DNA from: Azospirillum endophyticum
GTDB lineage: Bacteria; Pseudomonadota; Alphaproteobacteria; Azospirillales; Azospirillaceae
Direction: 5' to 3'
Length of the DNA: 64,000 nucleotides
Assembly: GCF_016595245.1 (NCBI RefSeq)
Contig: NZ_JAENHM010000073.1
Coordinates: 124,001-188,000 of the forward strand
Part shown: positions 18,854 to 27,309 of the stretch, one piece after another
How the letters are laid out: every line of letters starts with the position of its first letter
How positions within the stretch are numbered: the first letter of the stretch is position 1
Translations under genes and position numbers: made by a program
Notes under the pieces: model-generated
What the model was told of the DNA's origin: nothing
Seen by the model: the letters and a program-made list of their open reading frames with translations, nothing else
Databases searched by the model: none

Positions 18854-18905
18854 GTCCGGTCTCCTCGCCAGAATCCGCACGCCACCCGGACTGGAAGCGT
18901 CACCG

Positions 18906-19769
18906 TCAGAATTGGAGTTCGGACGGGATGTCCTCCTTGCGGACGCCGACCAGTTCGAGGCTGGACGTGATCCAGTCGGCGACGACGCCGGAGGAGCGGT
19001 TGTACTCCAGCCAATTGTCCACGAAGGTGCGGAAGCGCGCGCTGTCCTCGGCCCGCACGCCGGCGCAGGTCGGCTGACGGATGGCCGGGCCGGGAATGAC
19101 GATCTTCCCGACATTCGGGTTCTTCTTCACCGTCACCAGCGACAGCATGGCGACCTGGATGACCAGATCGGCCCGGCCGGTCTGGACGGCCAGCGTGGCA
19201 TCGTCGGGGGTCTTCAGGGCGACCAGCGTGGCGTTCGGCAGAACACGGCGGGCGAACAGGTCATGGGTGGAACCGATGTCCACCGCCACACGGATGTCCG
19301 GCTTGTTCAGTTCCTCCCACTTCTTCGGCTCCAGCCCCTTCTTGGTGATGATGGTGAAGGTGTTCTGCATGATCGGCCGCGTGAACTCCACCACCAGCGC
19401 CCGCGACGGCGTGGGGCTGAGCCCGAACATGATGTCGATCTTGTTGGCCTGAAGGTCCAGAACGGCGTTGCCCCAGGTGGTCTCGCTGATCTCCAGCTCC
19501 GCCTCCAGCGACTTGGCCAGATCGCGCGCCATGCTCATGCAGAAGCCGGACCATTCGCCGGTGGCGATGTCCTTGTGATAGTACGGCTCCGTCCCGACGA
19601 TGCCGGCGACGCGCAGCTTCTTGGTGCTGCGGATGCGGTCGAAGGTCGATCCGGCTGCCGGCTGCTGGGCCTGCGCCGACGCCGGAAGCGCCAGGGCACC
19701 CGCACCGGCCACGGCCGTTCCGGCGGCGGCAATTCCGACAAGCCCGGCGAAATCCCGTCTGCTGACCAT
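18906..19769 (-). CDS. Amino-acid ABC transporter substrate-binding protein
   Basis: The 287-residue periplasmic solute-binding protein (family 3, SBP_bac_3) starts MVSRRDFAGLVGIAAAG, a twin-arginine signal with cleavage near ASAQAQ, suggesting Tat export. The body has KKLRVAGIVGTEPYYHKD, GEWSGFCMSMARDLAKSLE and DIMFGLSPTPSRALVVEFT, standard for amino-acid binders. AGGGGAT precedes the ATG at 19769. It is the first gene of the leftward operon, facing the LysR regulator across a 215-bp divergent region. Tat export of this class is uncommon but known; the ligand cannot be read. Confidence 0.92.
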   Translation of the reverse strand: MVSRRDFAGLVGIAAAGTAVAGAGALALPASAQAQQPAAGSTFDRIRSTKKLRVAGIVGTEPYYHKDIATGEWSGFCMSMARDLAKSLEAELEISETTWGNAVLDLQANKIDIMFGLSPTPSRALVVEFTRPIMQNTFTIITKKGLEPKKWEELNKPDIRVAVDIGSTHDLFARRVLPNATLVALKTPDDATLAVQTGRADLVIQVAMLSLVTVKKNPNVGKIVIPGPAIRQPTCAGVRAEDSARFRTFVDNWLEYNRSSGVVADWITSSLELVGVRKEDIPSELQF

Positions 19770-19946
19770 ATTGATCCCCTGTCCGTTCAATATTTCCGGG
19801 TTCCATTCAACCTGGGGCAGCATATTGGCCAGGAGATATTCTCAATTCCGCAGTCCTGGCCTTCCCCTTGGGGCGGGAACCTTCCGTTGATGAGACTATT
19901 TGATGACGTAGATCGCACGCTGAGAAAAACATTGAAAACTGCGTCT

Positions 19947-19967
19947 ACCATGACTTTTATTCATGGT
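19947..19967. promoter_or_regulatory. Candidate LysR operator in the divergent promoter region
   Basis: ACCATGA and TCATGGT form a perfect 7-bp inverted repeat around CTTTTAT, 17 bp before the LysR-type gene. Size and place fit the T-N11-A style operator by which such regulators repress themselves and activate the divergent operon. Position-based inference. Confidence 0.4.
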
Positions 19968-19984
19968 GCGGCAGGCGGGCGACC

Positions 19985-20899
19985 ATGCGACGATATCTTC
20001 CATCCCTTTCGGCACTGCATGCTTTCGAGGCGGCAGCCCGATTCATGAACTTCACCAAGGCCGCGGACGACCTCGGACTGACCCAGAGCGGCATCAGCCG
20101 GCAGATCCGGAATCTCGAGGAATTTCTCGGCGTCACCCTGTTCCACCGCTCCGGTCCCCGCCTGGTCCTGACGGAGGTCGGCGCCACCTATTACCGCGAT
20201 CTGGCGTTGGCACTCGACAAGCTGCAGGAAATCTCCATCGACGCGGTGCGCGGGCGCAGCGTCGATTCCTCCCTGATGATCGGAACCCATCATACGCTCG
20301 CCTCGCGCTGGCTGCCGGCGCGACTGGGGTCCTTCATCGCCGGCCACCCCGAAATTCCAATCGAGGTCTCGCCGGCCCTGCCGACCACCGATTTCGACAC
20401 GACGCGGTTCGACATCACCATCCTGCGCGGCGCCGGCACCTGGCTGCACACGCGGTCCATCGAGCTGTTCGCCGAAAAGCTGGCAGTCGTTGCGTCCCCC
20501 GGCCTGATCGCCGCCGGGGAGAGGCTGGATCCGCTGGATTTCGCCAAGTTCCCGATGCTGCAGAACGCCAGCCGCCCCAGCCTATGGCTTCATTGGCTGC
20601 GCGTGGCCGGACTGAGCTACAACGGACGGATTCAGGGCAACCGCTTCGCTCACAACGACATGCTGATCAATGCAGCCGTCCACGGCATCGGCATCGCCGT
20701 GATCCCGATCTGCTACATCGAGCGGGAACTGGCATCCGGCGAGCTGCACATGCCCTTCGGGGAGGCCGTCCGCTCCGGCGACTCCTATTATGCGGTCTAT
20801 CCCGAGCGCAAATCCCACCAGCCCAGCGTCATCCTGTTTCGCGATTGGCTGATCCGTCAGACCCGCAAGTATGAGCGGATCGCCACTGCGGACGAGTGA
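19985..20899 (+). CDS. LysR-family transcriptional regulator (GcvA-like)
   Basis: The 304-residue regulator has an N-terminal winged helix-turn-helix, LSALHAFEAAARFMNFTKAA then LTQSGISRQIRNLEEFLG, and a C-terminal effector-binding domain starting near residue 90. The tryptophan- and arginine-rich segment LWLHWLRVAGL is like GcvA/AmpR-type members. It is divergent from the amino-acid uptake and oxidation operon, so control of that operon in response to an amino-acid-like ligand is the likely role. The ribosome binding site before its ATG is weak. Confidence 0.9.
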   Translation: MRRYLPSLSALHAFEAAARFMNFTKAADDLGLTQSGISRQIRNLEEFLGVTLFHRSGPRLVLTEVGATYYRDLALALDKLQEISIDAVRGRSVDSSLMIGTHHTLASRWLPARLGSFIAGHPEIPIEVSPALPTTDFDTTRFDITILRGAGTWLHTRSIELFAEKLAVVASPGLIAAGERLDPLDFAKFPMLQNASRPSLWLHWLRVAGLSYNGRIQGNRFAHNDMLINAAVHGIGIAVIPICYIERELASGELHMPFGEAVRSGDSYYAVYPERKSHQPSVILFRDWLIRQTRKYERIATADE

Positions 20900-21279
20900 G
20901 CTTTCGCGTACCCGGCAGGCGGCCGGGATGGCGGAGCGCCAATCCTTCGACCGCCACCGGACGGCTCGCGCAGATAGCCGAGGGCGAACGGCGCCTTCTC
21001 CGGCATGGCGACCAGACGGTCGACGCCGACCTTGCAGGCTTCGGGCGCCGACCGGGCGCGCGAGGCGGCTTGCGACACCCCGCGCAACAGGCGTTCGCGC
21101 CGCTCGGCCCGCACCCGCTGGGTGGTTTCGGTCACGGCGGTGAAGATGCCCTCAACCGTGCCGGGCTTCCGAAAAATACCGCTGGCAAGCGGGCGGCGGC
21201 AAATTTACGGTGGGGGCGCCGAGGCCGTCCGGGGCAGGGGCCGCTCGCGGCGATCGGCGCGTGCAGGAGCTTCCTCGGT
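20900..21279. other. Gap between the LysR and fucosyltransferase genes
   Basis: A 380-bp stretch with no convincing gene. A leftward frame (20857-21135, beginning MTETTQRVRAERRERLLRG) has amino-acid-like composition, but it overlaps the end of the LysR gene and has only a weak, badly spaced ribosome binding site. The right end carries the AGGAG that serves the next gene. No hairpin or promoter stands out. Confidence 0.4.
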
Positions 21280-22257
21280 ATGATCGACCAGCGGACCAGC
21301 GACTTCCTGTCGGAGTTCCTTGCCTCTCCGGACAGGGATCCGTCGGTTCTGGACCGTTTCCTTCTGCAGGGGCCGGAGCTTGGCCGCCGCGGGGCGAAGC
21401 CGCGCCTGAAGATCGCCTTCTTCGATTTCTGGCCCGAGTTCGATCCGGCCGCCAATCTCTTCATCGACATCCTGTCCGCCCGCTTCGAGCTGTCCGTCGT
21501 CGACAACGACTGCGACCTCGCCATCGTGTCGGTGTTCGGCACCCGCCATCGCGAGGCGCGGACCGCGCGCGCGCTGTTCTTCACCGGCGAGAATGTGCGG
21601 CCGCCGCTCGACGGGGTCGACATGTCGGTGTCCTTCGACCGCATCGACGATCCCCGGCACTATCGCCTGCCGCTCTACGTCATGCATGCCCATGACCATG
21701 TGCGCGAGGGAGCGACGCGGCATTTCTGCCAGTCTGTCCTGCCGCCGGTGCCGCCGACCCGGGAAGAGGCGGCCAACCGGAAATTCTGCGCCTTCCTCTA
21801 CAAGAACCCCAACTGCGAGCGCCGCAACGCGTTCTTCCGGATGCTGTGCGCCCGGCGTCACGTGGATTCGGTGGGCTGGCTGCTGAACAACACCGGCAGC
21901 GTGGTCAAGATGGGCTGGCTGCCGAAGATCCGCGTCTTCTCCCGCTACCGCTTCGCCTTCGCCTTCGAGAACGCGGCTTATCCGGGCTATCTGACGGAAA
22001 AAATCCTCGACGCCTTCCAGGCCGGCGTGGTGCCGCTCTATTGGGGCGACCCCGGCGTCCTGCGGGACGTCGCCGCCGGCAGCTTCATCGACGTGTCGCG
22101 CTACTCCTCCGACAAGGAGGCCTGCGAGGCCATCCTGGCGATCGACGACGATTACGACAGCTATCGCCGCTACCGGAGCACCGCTCCCTTCCTCGGCACC
22201 GAAGATTTCCATTTCGATGCCTTCCGTCTGGCCGAATGGATCGAAAGCCGCCTGTAG
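21280..22257 (+). CDS. GT10 family glycosyltransferase (alpha-1,3-fucosyltransferase-like)
   Basis: The 325-residue protein carries the hallmark of GT10 fucosyltransferases near its C-terminus: RFAFAFENAAYPGYLTEKIL followed by DAFQAGVVPLYWGDP. Known members transfer fucose from GDP-fucose to GlcNAc or glucose at O-3 or O-4. The N-terminal half has KIAFFDFWPEFDPAANLFI and ARALFFTGENVRPP, as in bacterial GT10 proteins. No signal peptide or membrane helix is seen, so it acts in the cytoplasm or at the inner face of the membrane. The start MIDQRTSDF has AGGAG 10 bases upstream; the longer frame upstream is noise. It opens a tight rightward cluster of four glycosyltransferase-type genes. Confidence 0.85.
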   Translation: MIDQRTSDFLSEFLASPDRDPSVLDRFLLQGPELGRRGAKPRLKIAFFDFWPEFDPAANLFIDILSARFELSVVDNDCDLAIVSVFGTRHREARTARALFFTGENVRPPLDGVDMSVSFDRIDDPRHYRLPLYVMHAHDHVREGATRHFCQSVLPPVPPTREEAANRKFCAFLYKNPNCERRNAFFRMLCARRHVDSVGWLLNNTGSVVKMGWLPKIRVFSRYRFAFAFENAAYPGYLTEKILDAFQAGVVPLYWGDPGVLRDVAAGSFIDVSRYSSDKEACEAILAIDDDYDSYRRYRSTAPFLGTEDFHFDAFRLAEWIESRL

Positions 22258-22276
22258 CGGCGGAGGGACCGTCGCG

Positions 22277-22999
22277 ATGAAGCGTGTGCTGCTGAACTAT
22301 GCCGATGGCGCCTTCACCACGGCGCAGAAATACAACGCCAAGACCGGCCTGTCGGTGGGCGGCTTCGACGGCGTCGCGATGATGGGGCGCCGGCACATCG
22401 ATGCCGGCTTCGCCGCCCGCAACGGGCATATCCTCGGCCAGCCGCGCGGAGCCGGCTATTGGCTGTGGAAGCCCTATTTCATCGACCTGCTGCTGCGCGA
22501 GCATCTGCAGGACGGCGACATCCTGTTCTACAGCGACAGCGGCGCCCATTTCGTCCAGGGCGCCGATCCGGTGATCGACCTGTGCCGGCAGCGGCGCGAC
22601 CTGCCCGTCCTGCTGTTCACGCTAGAGGACCATCACCGCAACCGGGTCTGGACCAAGCGGGACTGCTTCCATTTCCTCGGGCTGGACGAGCCGGCCTTCA
22701 CCGACGCGCCGCAGATCCTCGCCAGCTTCGTCGTCTGCGAACGCGGGCCGGCGACGATGGCCTTCTTCGCCGACTGGCTGCGGCATGCCCAGGACGCCCG
22801 GCTGATCACCGACGCGCCCAACGAATGCGGCCTGCCGGACTATCCCGACTTCCGCGACCACCGCCACGACCAGAGCATCCTCAGCCTGCTCGGCCGCCGC
22901 GACGGCGTGACCGTCCTTCCCGACATTTCGCAATGGGGCGACGGCCGGCGGCCGGCAGAGATTCCCCGCATCATGGAACACACGCGCTGGCGGGACTAG
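22277..22999 (+). CDS. Putative glycosyltransferase, GT-A-like
   Basis: The 240-residue protein contains RGAGYWLWKPYFIDLLLRE and then GDILFYSDSGAHF, an arrangement I associate with small bacterial sugar transferases in which the acidic YSDSG would hold the nucleotide-sugar metal. The C-terminal part has HRHDQSILSLLGRRDGV, also common in such proteins. The start at 22277 is preceded by CGGAGGGA at ideal spacing. It lies 19 bp after the GT10 gene and 8 bp before the TPR/GT41 gene. The donor sugar and the exact family are not certain. Confidence 0.6.
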   Translation: MKRVLLNYADGAFTTAQKYNAKTGLSVGGFDGVAMMGRRHIDAGFAARNGHILGQPRGAGYWLWKPYFIDLLLREHLQDGDILFYSDSGAHFVQGADPVIDLCRQRRDLPVLLFTLEDHHRNRVWTKRDCFHFLGLDEPAFTDAPQILASFVVCERGPATMAFFADWLRHAQDARLITDAPNECGLPDYPDFRDHRHDQSILSLLGRRDGVTVLPDISQWGDGRRPAEIPRIMEHTRWRD

Positions 23000-23007
23000 G
23001 AACGGGC

Positions 23008-25656
23008 ATGGCAAGGAACAGCTTCGCCCGCGCCGCTGCGGCGGAACAGGGCGGGAACCTGGAGCAGGCAAGGGCTCTCTACCTCGAATCCCTCGACGCC
23101 GAGCCGCGCAACCCGAAGGCGCTGCACCGGCTGGGCGTGGTCGAGTCGCGGCTGGGCCGCCCGCGCGAGGCGGTGGCGCTGTTCCAGCAGTCGCTCGCCA
23201 TCGCCAGGGACCTGGACGTCTATCTCGATTTCGGCAACGCCCTGTCCGCCATCTCCCGGTGGGATGCGGCGGCGACGGTCTATGGCGCGGCGTTGAGGGT
23301 CGCCCCCGATTCGGTCGATGCGCATTACGGGCTGGCGCTTTCCCTGCATCGCCAGGCGCGCCCGCAGGAGGCCGAGCCCCATTACCGCAAGGTGCTGGCC
23401 ACCCATTCCCATCTGGGGGAGGTCCACAACAACCTCGGCGTCGCCCTGCAGGATCTCGGGCGGCTTGCGGAGGCTGCCGCCGCCCACCGGGAGGCGGTGC
23501 GGCTCGACCCCGCCGATGCCGGCGCCTGGAGCAGGCTCGGCGTCGCGCTTCATGGCCTGGGCCAGGGTGGGGAGGCGGAGGCGGCCTTCCGCAAGGCCGT
23601 CGGCTTCGCCCCGCGGGATGCGGAAAGCTGGCACAACCTCGCCTGCCTGCTGGAGGCGAACGGGCGGATGGAGGCGGCGATCGCCGCCGGGCGGCTGGCC
23701 GTTGCTCTCGATCCGGCGAGCGCGCGGAACTGGCTGGCGCTGGGCAATGCCGCCCATGCGGCGGAGCGGCGGGAGGAGGCTCGGCGGGCCGCGGCGGTCG
23801 CGGTACGGCTAAACCCCTCCGATCCGACGGCGCGCAACAACCTCGCCAACGCCCTGCGGGCGCTCGGCCGGTTGCGGGATGCCGTGGCCGAGTACCGCGC
23901 GGCCCTTGATCTGCAGCCCGACTTCCCGGTGGCGGAGGTCAATCTGGCGCTCGCCCTGTCGATCCTGCGCGACCCGGACGGCGCGCTGGCGGTCCTGCGC
24001 CGCCTGATCGCCCGGCAGCCGGAGAATGGCGACGCGTGGCGGCGGATGGGAGGCGTTCTGGCGGAGGCGGTCCGGCCCGACCTCGCCGTCGCCGCCCTCC
24101 GCAACGCCGTGGCCGTGCTGCCCGGCGATCCGGACTCCCATGCCGATCTGGCGATGGCGGCGTCGATCTGCGGCTGGAGCGGCCTGTCGGCCGATGCCTG
24201 CCGCCATGTGCTGCGGCTGGCTCCGGACCATGCGGCCGCGCTGGGTCAGCTCGTCCACGAGAAGCGGCTGCTCTGCGACTGGCGCGAGCTGGACGGCCTG
24301 GAAACCCGGCTGCTCCGGCGGGTGCGGGACGGGGCGGAGGGCGTGCCGCCCTTCGACGTCCTGTCCTGCGCCTCGACGCTCGCCGACCAGCGCTCGGCCG
24401 CGGCGCGCTGGGCGGCGGCGAAAGCCCGCGGCGTGACCCCCGTCGTCCGCCCGCCGGCCTCGTCTTCCCCGTCTTGCGCTGACGGGCGGCTGCGCATCGG
24501 CTACCTGTCGTCGGATTTCCGGGAGCACGCGATGGGCCACCTGATGGTCGACGCGCTGGAAACGCATGACCGGTCCCGCTTCGCCGTCACCGCCTATTCG
24601 GCCGGCATCGACGACGGCAGCGCGCTGCGCCGGCGGTTCGAGCGGTCGATGGAGCGGTTCGTCGACCTGCGCCGCCAGACGGATGCCGACGCGGCCCGGG
24701 CCATCGCGGCCGACGGCATCGACATCCTGGTGGATCTGACCGGCTTCACCACATTCTCGCGAACCTCGATCCTGGCCGCCCGTCCGGCACCGGTGCAGGT
24801 CAACTGGCTGGGCTATCCGGGAACGCTGGGCGCCGCCTTCGTCGACTACATCGTCGCCGACCCGGTGGTGATCGCACCGGGCGAAGAGGCGTTCTTCGCC
24901 GAGCGGGTGGTGCGGCTGCCGGACTGCTACCAGCCCAACGACCGCCACCGGGCCATCGCCGATGCCACGCCCTCGCGCGCGGAGTGCGGGTTGCCGGAGG
25001 ACGGCTTCGTCTTCTGCTGCTTCAACAGCTCCCACAAGCTGACGCCGGCCCTGTTCGACGGCTGGGCGCGCATCCTCACGGCGGTGCCGGGCAGCGTCCT
25101 GTGGCTCTATGCCGGAACCCCCGAGGTGGCGGCCAATCTGCTGCGCGAGGGCGAAGCGCGCGGCATCGCCCCCGGCCGCCTCGTCTTCGCCAAGCCCTTG
25201 CCCCATGCCGAGCATCTGGCGCGGCACCGGCTGGCCGACCTGTTCCTCGACACGCTTCCCTACAACGCCCACACCACGGGCAGCGACGCCCTGTGGGCGG
25301 GGCTGCCGGTGCTGACCCGCCGCGGCACGACCTTCGCCGGGCGGGTGGCGGCCAGCCTGCTGCTGGCGGCCGGGCTGCCCGAACTGATCACCGACGGCGA
25401 GGAGGAGTATGAGGCGGCGGCGGTGGCGCTCGCCCGCTCCCCCGGCCGGTTGCGGGTCCTGCGGGAGCGGCTGGCGCGGAACCGGACGGCCTGCCCGCTG
25501 TTCGACACACCGCGCTTCACCCGCCATCTGGAAGCCGCTTATCTTGCGATGTGGGACATCCACCGCGCCGGCGACGCGCCGCGGTCGATCGCCATCGACG
25601 CCGGGGATGCCGGCGGTTCCGCATCCGCCGCACAGGAAGGGAAGGAGACCACATGA
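23008..25656 (+). CDS. TPR protein with O-GlcNAc transferase-like (GT41/SPINDLY-type) domain
   Basis: The 882-residue protein begins with about a dozen tetratricopeptide repeats (roughly residues 5-430; for example HYGLALSLHRQARPQEAEPH, NNLANALRALGRLRDAVAEY). The C-terminal half is the GT41 catalytic region: IGYLSSDFREHAMGHLM, DLTGFTTFSRTSILAARPAP, VQVNWLGYPGTLGAAFVDYI, FVFCCFNSSHKLTPALFDGW, and LPYNAHTTGSDALWAGLPVL. Eukaryotic relatives put GlcNAc or fucose on Ser/Thr of proteins; bacterial ones are often implicated in adhesin or flagellin modification. The ATG at 23008 is 8 bp after the previous stop; AGGA overlaps that stop. The next gene overlaps this one by 4 bases. Protein target unknown. 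Confidence 0.88.
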   Translation: MARNSFARAAAAEQGGNLEQARALYLESLDAEPRNPKALHRLGVVESRLGRPREAVALFQQSLAIARDLDVYLDFGNALSAISRWDAAATVYGAALRVAPDSVDAHYGLALSLHRQARPQEAEPHYRKVLATHSHLGEVHNNLGVALQDLGRLAEAAAAHREAVRLDPADAGAWSRLGVALHGLGQGGEAEAAFRKAVGFAPRDAESWHNLACLLEANGRMEAAIAAGRLAVALDPASARNWLALGNAAHAAERREEARRAAAVAVRLNPSDPTARNNLANALRALGRLRDAVAEYRAALDLQPDFPVAEVNLALALSILRDPDGALAVLRRLIARQPENGDAWRRMGGVLAEAVRPDLAVAALRNAVAVLPGDPDSHADLAMAASICGWSGLSADACRHVLRLAPDHAAALGQLVHEKRLLCDWRELDGLETRLLRRVRDGAEGVPPFDVLSCASTLADQRSAAARWAAAKARGVTPVVRPPASSSPSCADGRLRIGYLSSDFREHAMGHLMVDALETHDRSRFAVTAYSAGIDDGSALRRRFERSMERFVDLRRQTDADAARAIAADGIDILVDLTGFTTFSRTSILAARPAPVQVNWLGYPGTLGAAFVDYIVADPVVIAPGEEAFFAERVVRLPDCYQPNDRHRAIADATPSRAECGLPEDGFVFCCFNSSHKLTPALFDGWARILTAVPGSVLWLYAGTPEVAANLLREGEARGIAPGRLVFAKPLPHAEHLARHRLADLFLDTLPYNAHTTGSDALWAGLPVLTRRGTTFAGRVAASLLLAAGLPELITDGEEEYEAAAVALARSPGRLRVLRERLARNRTACPLFDTPRFTRHLEAAYLAMWDIHRAGDAPRSIAIDAGDAGGSASAAQEGKETT

Positions 25657-26471
25657 CGACCGGCGACAGCGCGGGGGCGCGGCTCCACATCGTCGTTCCC
25701 TACCGGGATCGCGAAAGCCATCTCCGGCAGTTCGTTCCCCGGGTGAGCGCCTATCTCGACCGCCTCGTTCCGCGGATCGACTACCGCGTGACCATCGTGG
25801 AGCAGGAGGCCGGGCTTCCCTTCAACCGCGGGGCGCTGAAGAATGCCGGCTTCCTGCTCGGGGAGGGGCGGAGCGATTATGTCTGCCTGCACGACGTCGA
25901 TTACCTGCCGGTCGACGCCGATTACTCCTGGGCCGACTGCCCCACCCCCATCCTCTGGTACGGGGCGGAGCAACGGCCGGTGGCGCCGGGGGTCTCCGAG
26001 CACACGGTGACGACCAACCTCGAAAGCACGATGGGCGGCGCGCTGCTGGTGCCGAACGCGGTCATGCGGCAGGTCGACGGCTATTCCAACGCCTATTGGG
26101 GCTGGGGCTACGAGGATTTCGATTTCGCGCTGCGGATCCGGGCGCGGCGGATCGCCACCGGCCGGCGCAAGGGGCGCTTCCTCCCGCTCGACCACCGCAA
26201 TGACGGTTTCACGCCCGATGCGGCACCGTCGCCGATCTCCCTGGTCAACCGCCGCGTCTTCCAGGAACTCTGGTCGGCCGGCAGGATTCCGGCCGGCGAC
26301 GGCCTGTCCAGCCTGTCCTTCGACGTTCTGGAGCGCAGTCCCTGCGATGCCGGGATCGAGGATGCGCAGGGGCGCTGGGAGATCGTCCGCGTGCGTTTCA
26401 ACCATGCTCCGAGGCAGGATCAGGCGGAGGCCGACCGGTCAGGCGCCGACGCCCGCACGGGCCGCGCCTGA
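25653..26471 (+). CDS. GT7 family glycosyltransferase (beta-1,4-galactosyltransferase-like)
   Basis: The 272-residue protein has the fold markers of the GT7 family: HIVVPYRDRESHLRQFVPRV at the N-terminus, the metal/donor motif HDVDYLP near residue 85, and the acceptor-site signature GYSNAYWGWGYEDFDF near 145. Animal members transfer galactose or GalNAc to terminal GlcNAc. The ATG overlaps the stop of the GT41 gene (ATGA), so translation is coupled; GGAAGGGAAGGAG precedes it. No membrane anchor is visible, unlike Golgi enzymes. It ends 17 bp from the convergent pyrE gene. Family is secure; sugar specificity is inferred. Confidence 0.83.
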   Translation: MTTGDSAGARLHIVVPYRDRESHLRQFVPRVSAYLDRLVPRIDYRVTIVEQEAGLPFNRGALKNAGFLLGEGRSDYVCLHDVDYLPVDADYSWADCPTPILWYGAEQRPVAPGVSEHTVTTNLESTMGGALLVPNAVMRQVDGYSNAYWGWGYEDFDFALRIRARRIATGRRKGRFLPLDHRNDGFTPDAAPSPISLVNRRVFQELWSAGRIPAGDGLSSLSFDVLERSPCDAGIEDAQGRWEIVRVRFNHAPRQDQAEADRSGADARTGRA

Positions 26472-26488
26472 CCGCCGGCCAAGCCCGT

Positions 26489-27172
26489 TCACATGCTCGA
26501 CTTGCCGCCATGGGCGGAGGACCAGCCCACCGGGTCGTTCAGGAACTTCTCGACCTCGGACAGGGTGTTCTCGTCGAAGTAGCGGTTGTCGCGGGCGACC
26601 TTCAGCACGTCCCACCAGGTGCACAGCGCGTGCAGGCGAACGCCGATGGCGTCCATGTTGACCTGCGACTGCGGGAAGATGCCGTAGTGGAAGATCACGA
26701 AGGTGTCGGTCACCTGGGCGCCGCCGTTGCGCAGCGCGGTGACGAAGTTCTCCTTGCTCTTGCCGTCGGTCGCCAGATCCTCGACCAGCAGGACGCGCTG
26801 GCCCTCGGTCAGCAGGCCTTCGATCTGGGCGTTGCGGCCGAAGCCCTTCGGCTTCTTGCGCACATACTGCATCGGCAGTTCCAGCCGGTCGGCGATCCAG
26901 GCGGCGAACGGAATGCCGGCGGTCTCGCCGCCCGCCACCGCGTCGATGGCCTCATAGCCGATCTCGCGCTCGATGGTGGCGACCGCGAAGTCCATCAGCG
27001 CCTTGCGGGCGCGCGGGAAGGAGACGATGCGGCGGCAGTCGGTGTAGACCGGGCTCGCCCAGCCCGAGGTGAAGATGAAGGGCGTCTCGGCGTTGAAGTG
27101 CAGCGCCTTGATCTCCAGCAGGATCTTGGCCGCGGTGGCGGCGATGGTGGCCTGATCGGGCAGGGTCGACAT
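26489..27172 (-). CDS. pyrE: Orotate phosphoribosyltransferase
   Basis: The 227-residue cytoplasmic enzyme joins orotate to PRPP in pyrimidine synthesis. The PRPP-binding signature is VLLVEDLATDGKSKENFV, and the flexible loop is seen in YVRKKPKGFGRNAQIEG. FIFTSGWASPVYTDCRRIVSF gives the N-terminal substrate region. The ATG at 27172 has GGAG 9 bases upstream; the extra 30 codons upstream are not family sequence. It stands alone, convergent with the glycosyltransferase cluster. Confidence 0.95.
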   Translation of the reverse strand: MSTLPDQATIAATAAKILLEIKALHFNAETPFIFTSGWASPVYTDCRRIVSFPRARKALMDFAVATIEREIGYEAIDAVAGGETAGIPFAAWIADRLELPMQYVRKKPKGFGRNAQIEGLLTEGQRVLLVEDLATDGKSKENFVTALRNGGAQVTDTFVIFHYGIFPQSQVNMDAIGVRLHALCTWWDVLKVARDNRYFDENTLSEVEKFLNDPVGWSSAHGGKSSM

Positions 27173-27309
27173 GACGGGGGCTCCGGAAAACGAGGGTCGG
27201 CCCCTGTGTAGCGGGGGAGAGTGCGATTCGCAATTCCCGACGAAACGTCCGGACATGGTCATCGCACCCCGGCGGCGACGGTCAGGCCCGGGCGTTTCGC
27301 GGACCGGCG

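Noticed and set aside
20857..21135. A leftward 92-codon frame (MTETTQRVRAERRERLLRG...)
   Set aside because: It overlaps the LysR gene end and has only a distant, weak ribosome site. Composition is not clearly random, so it is left as doubtful rather than listed as a gene.
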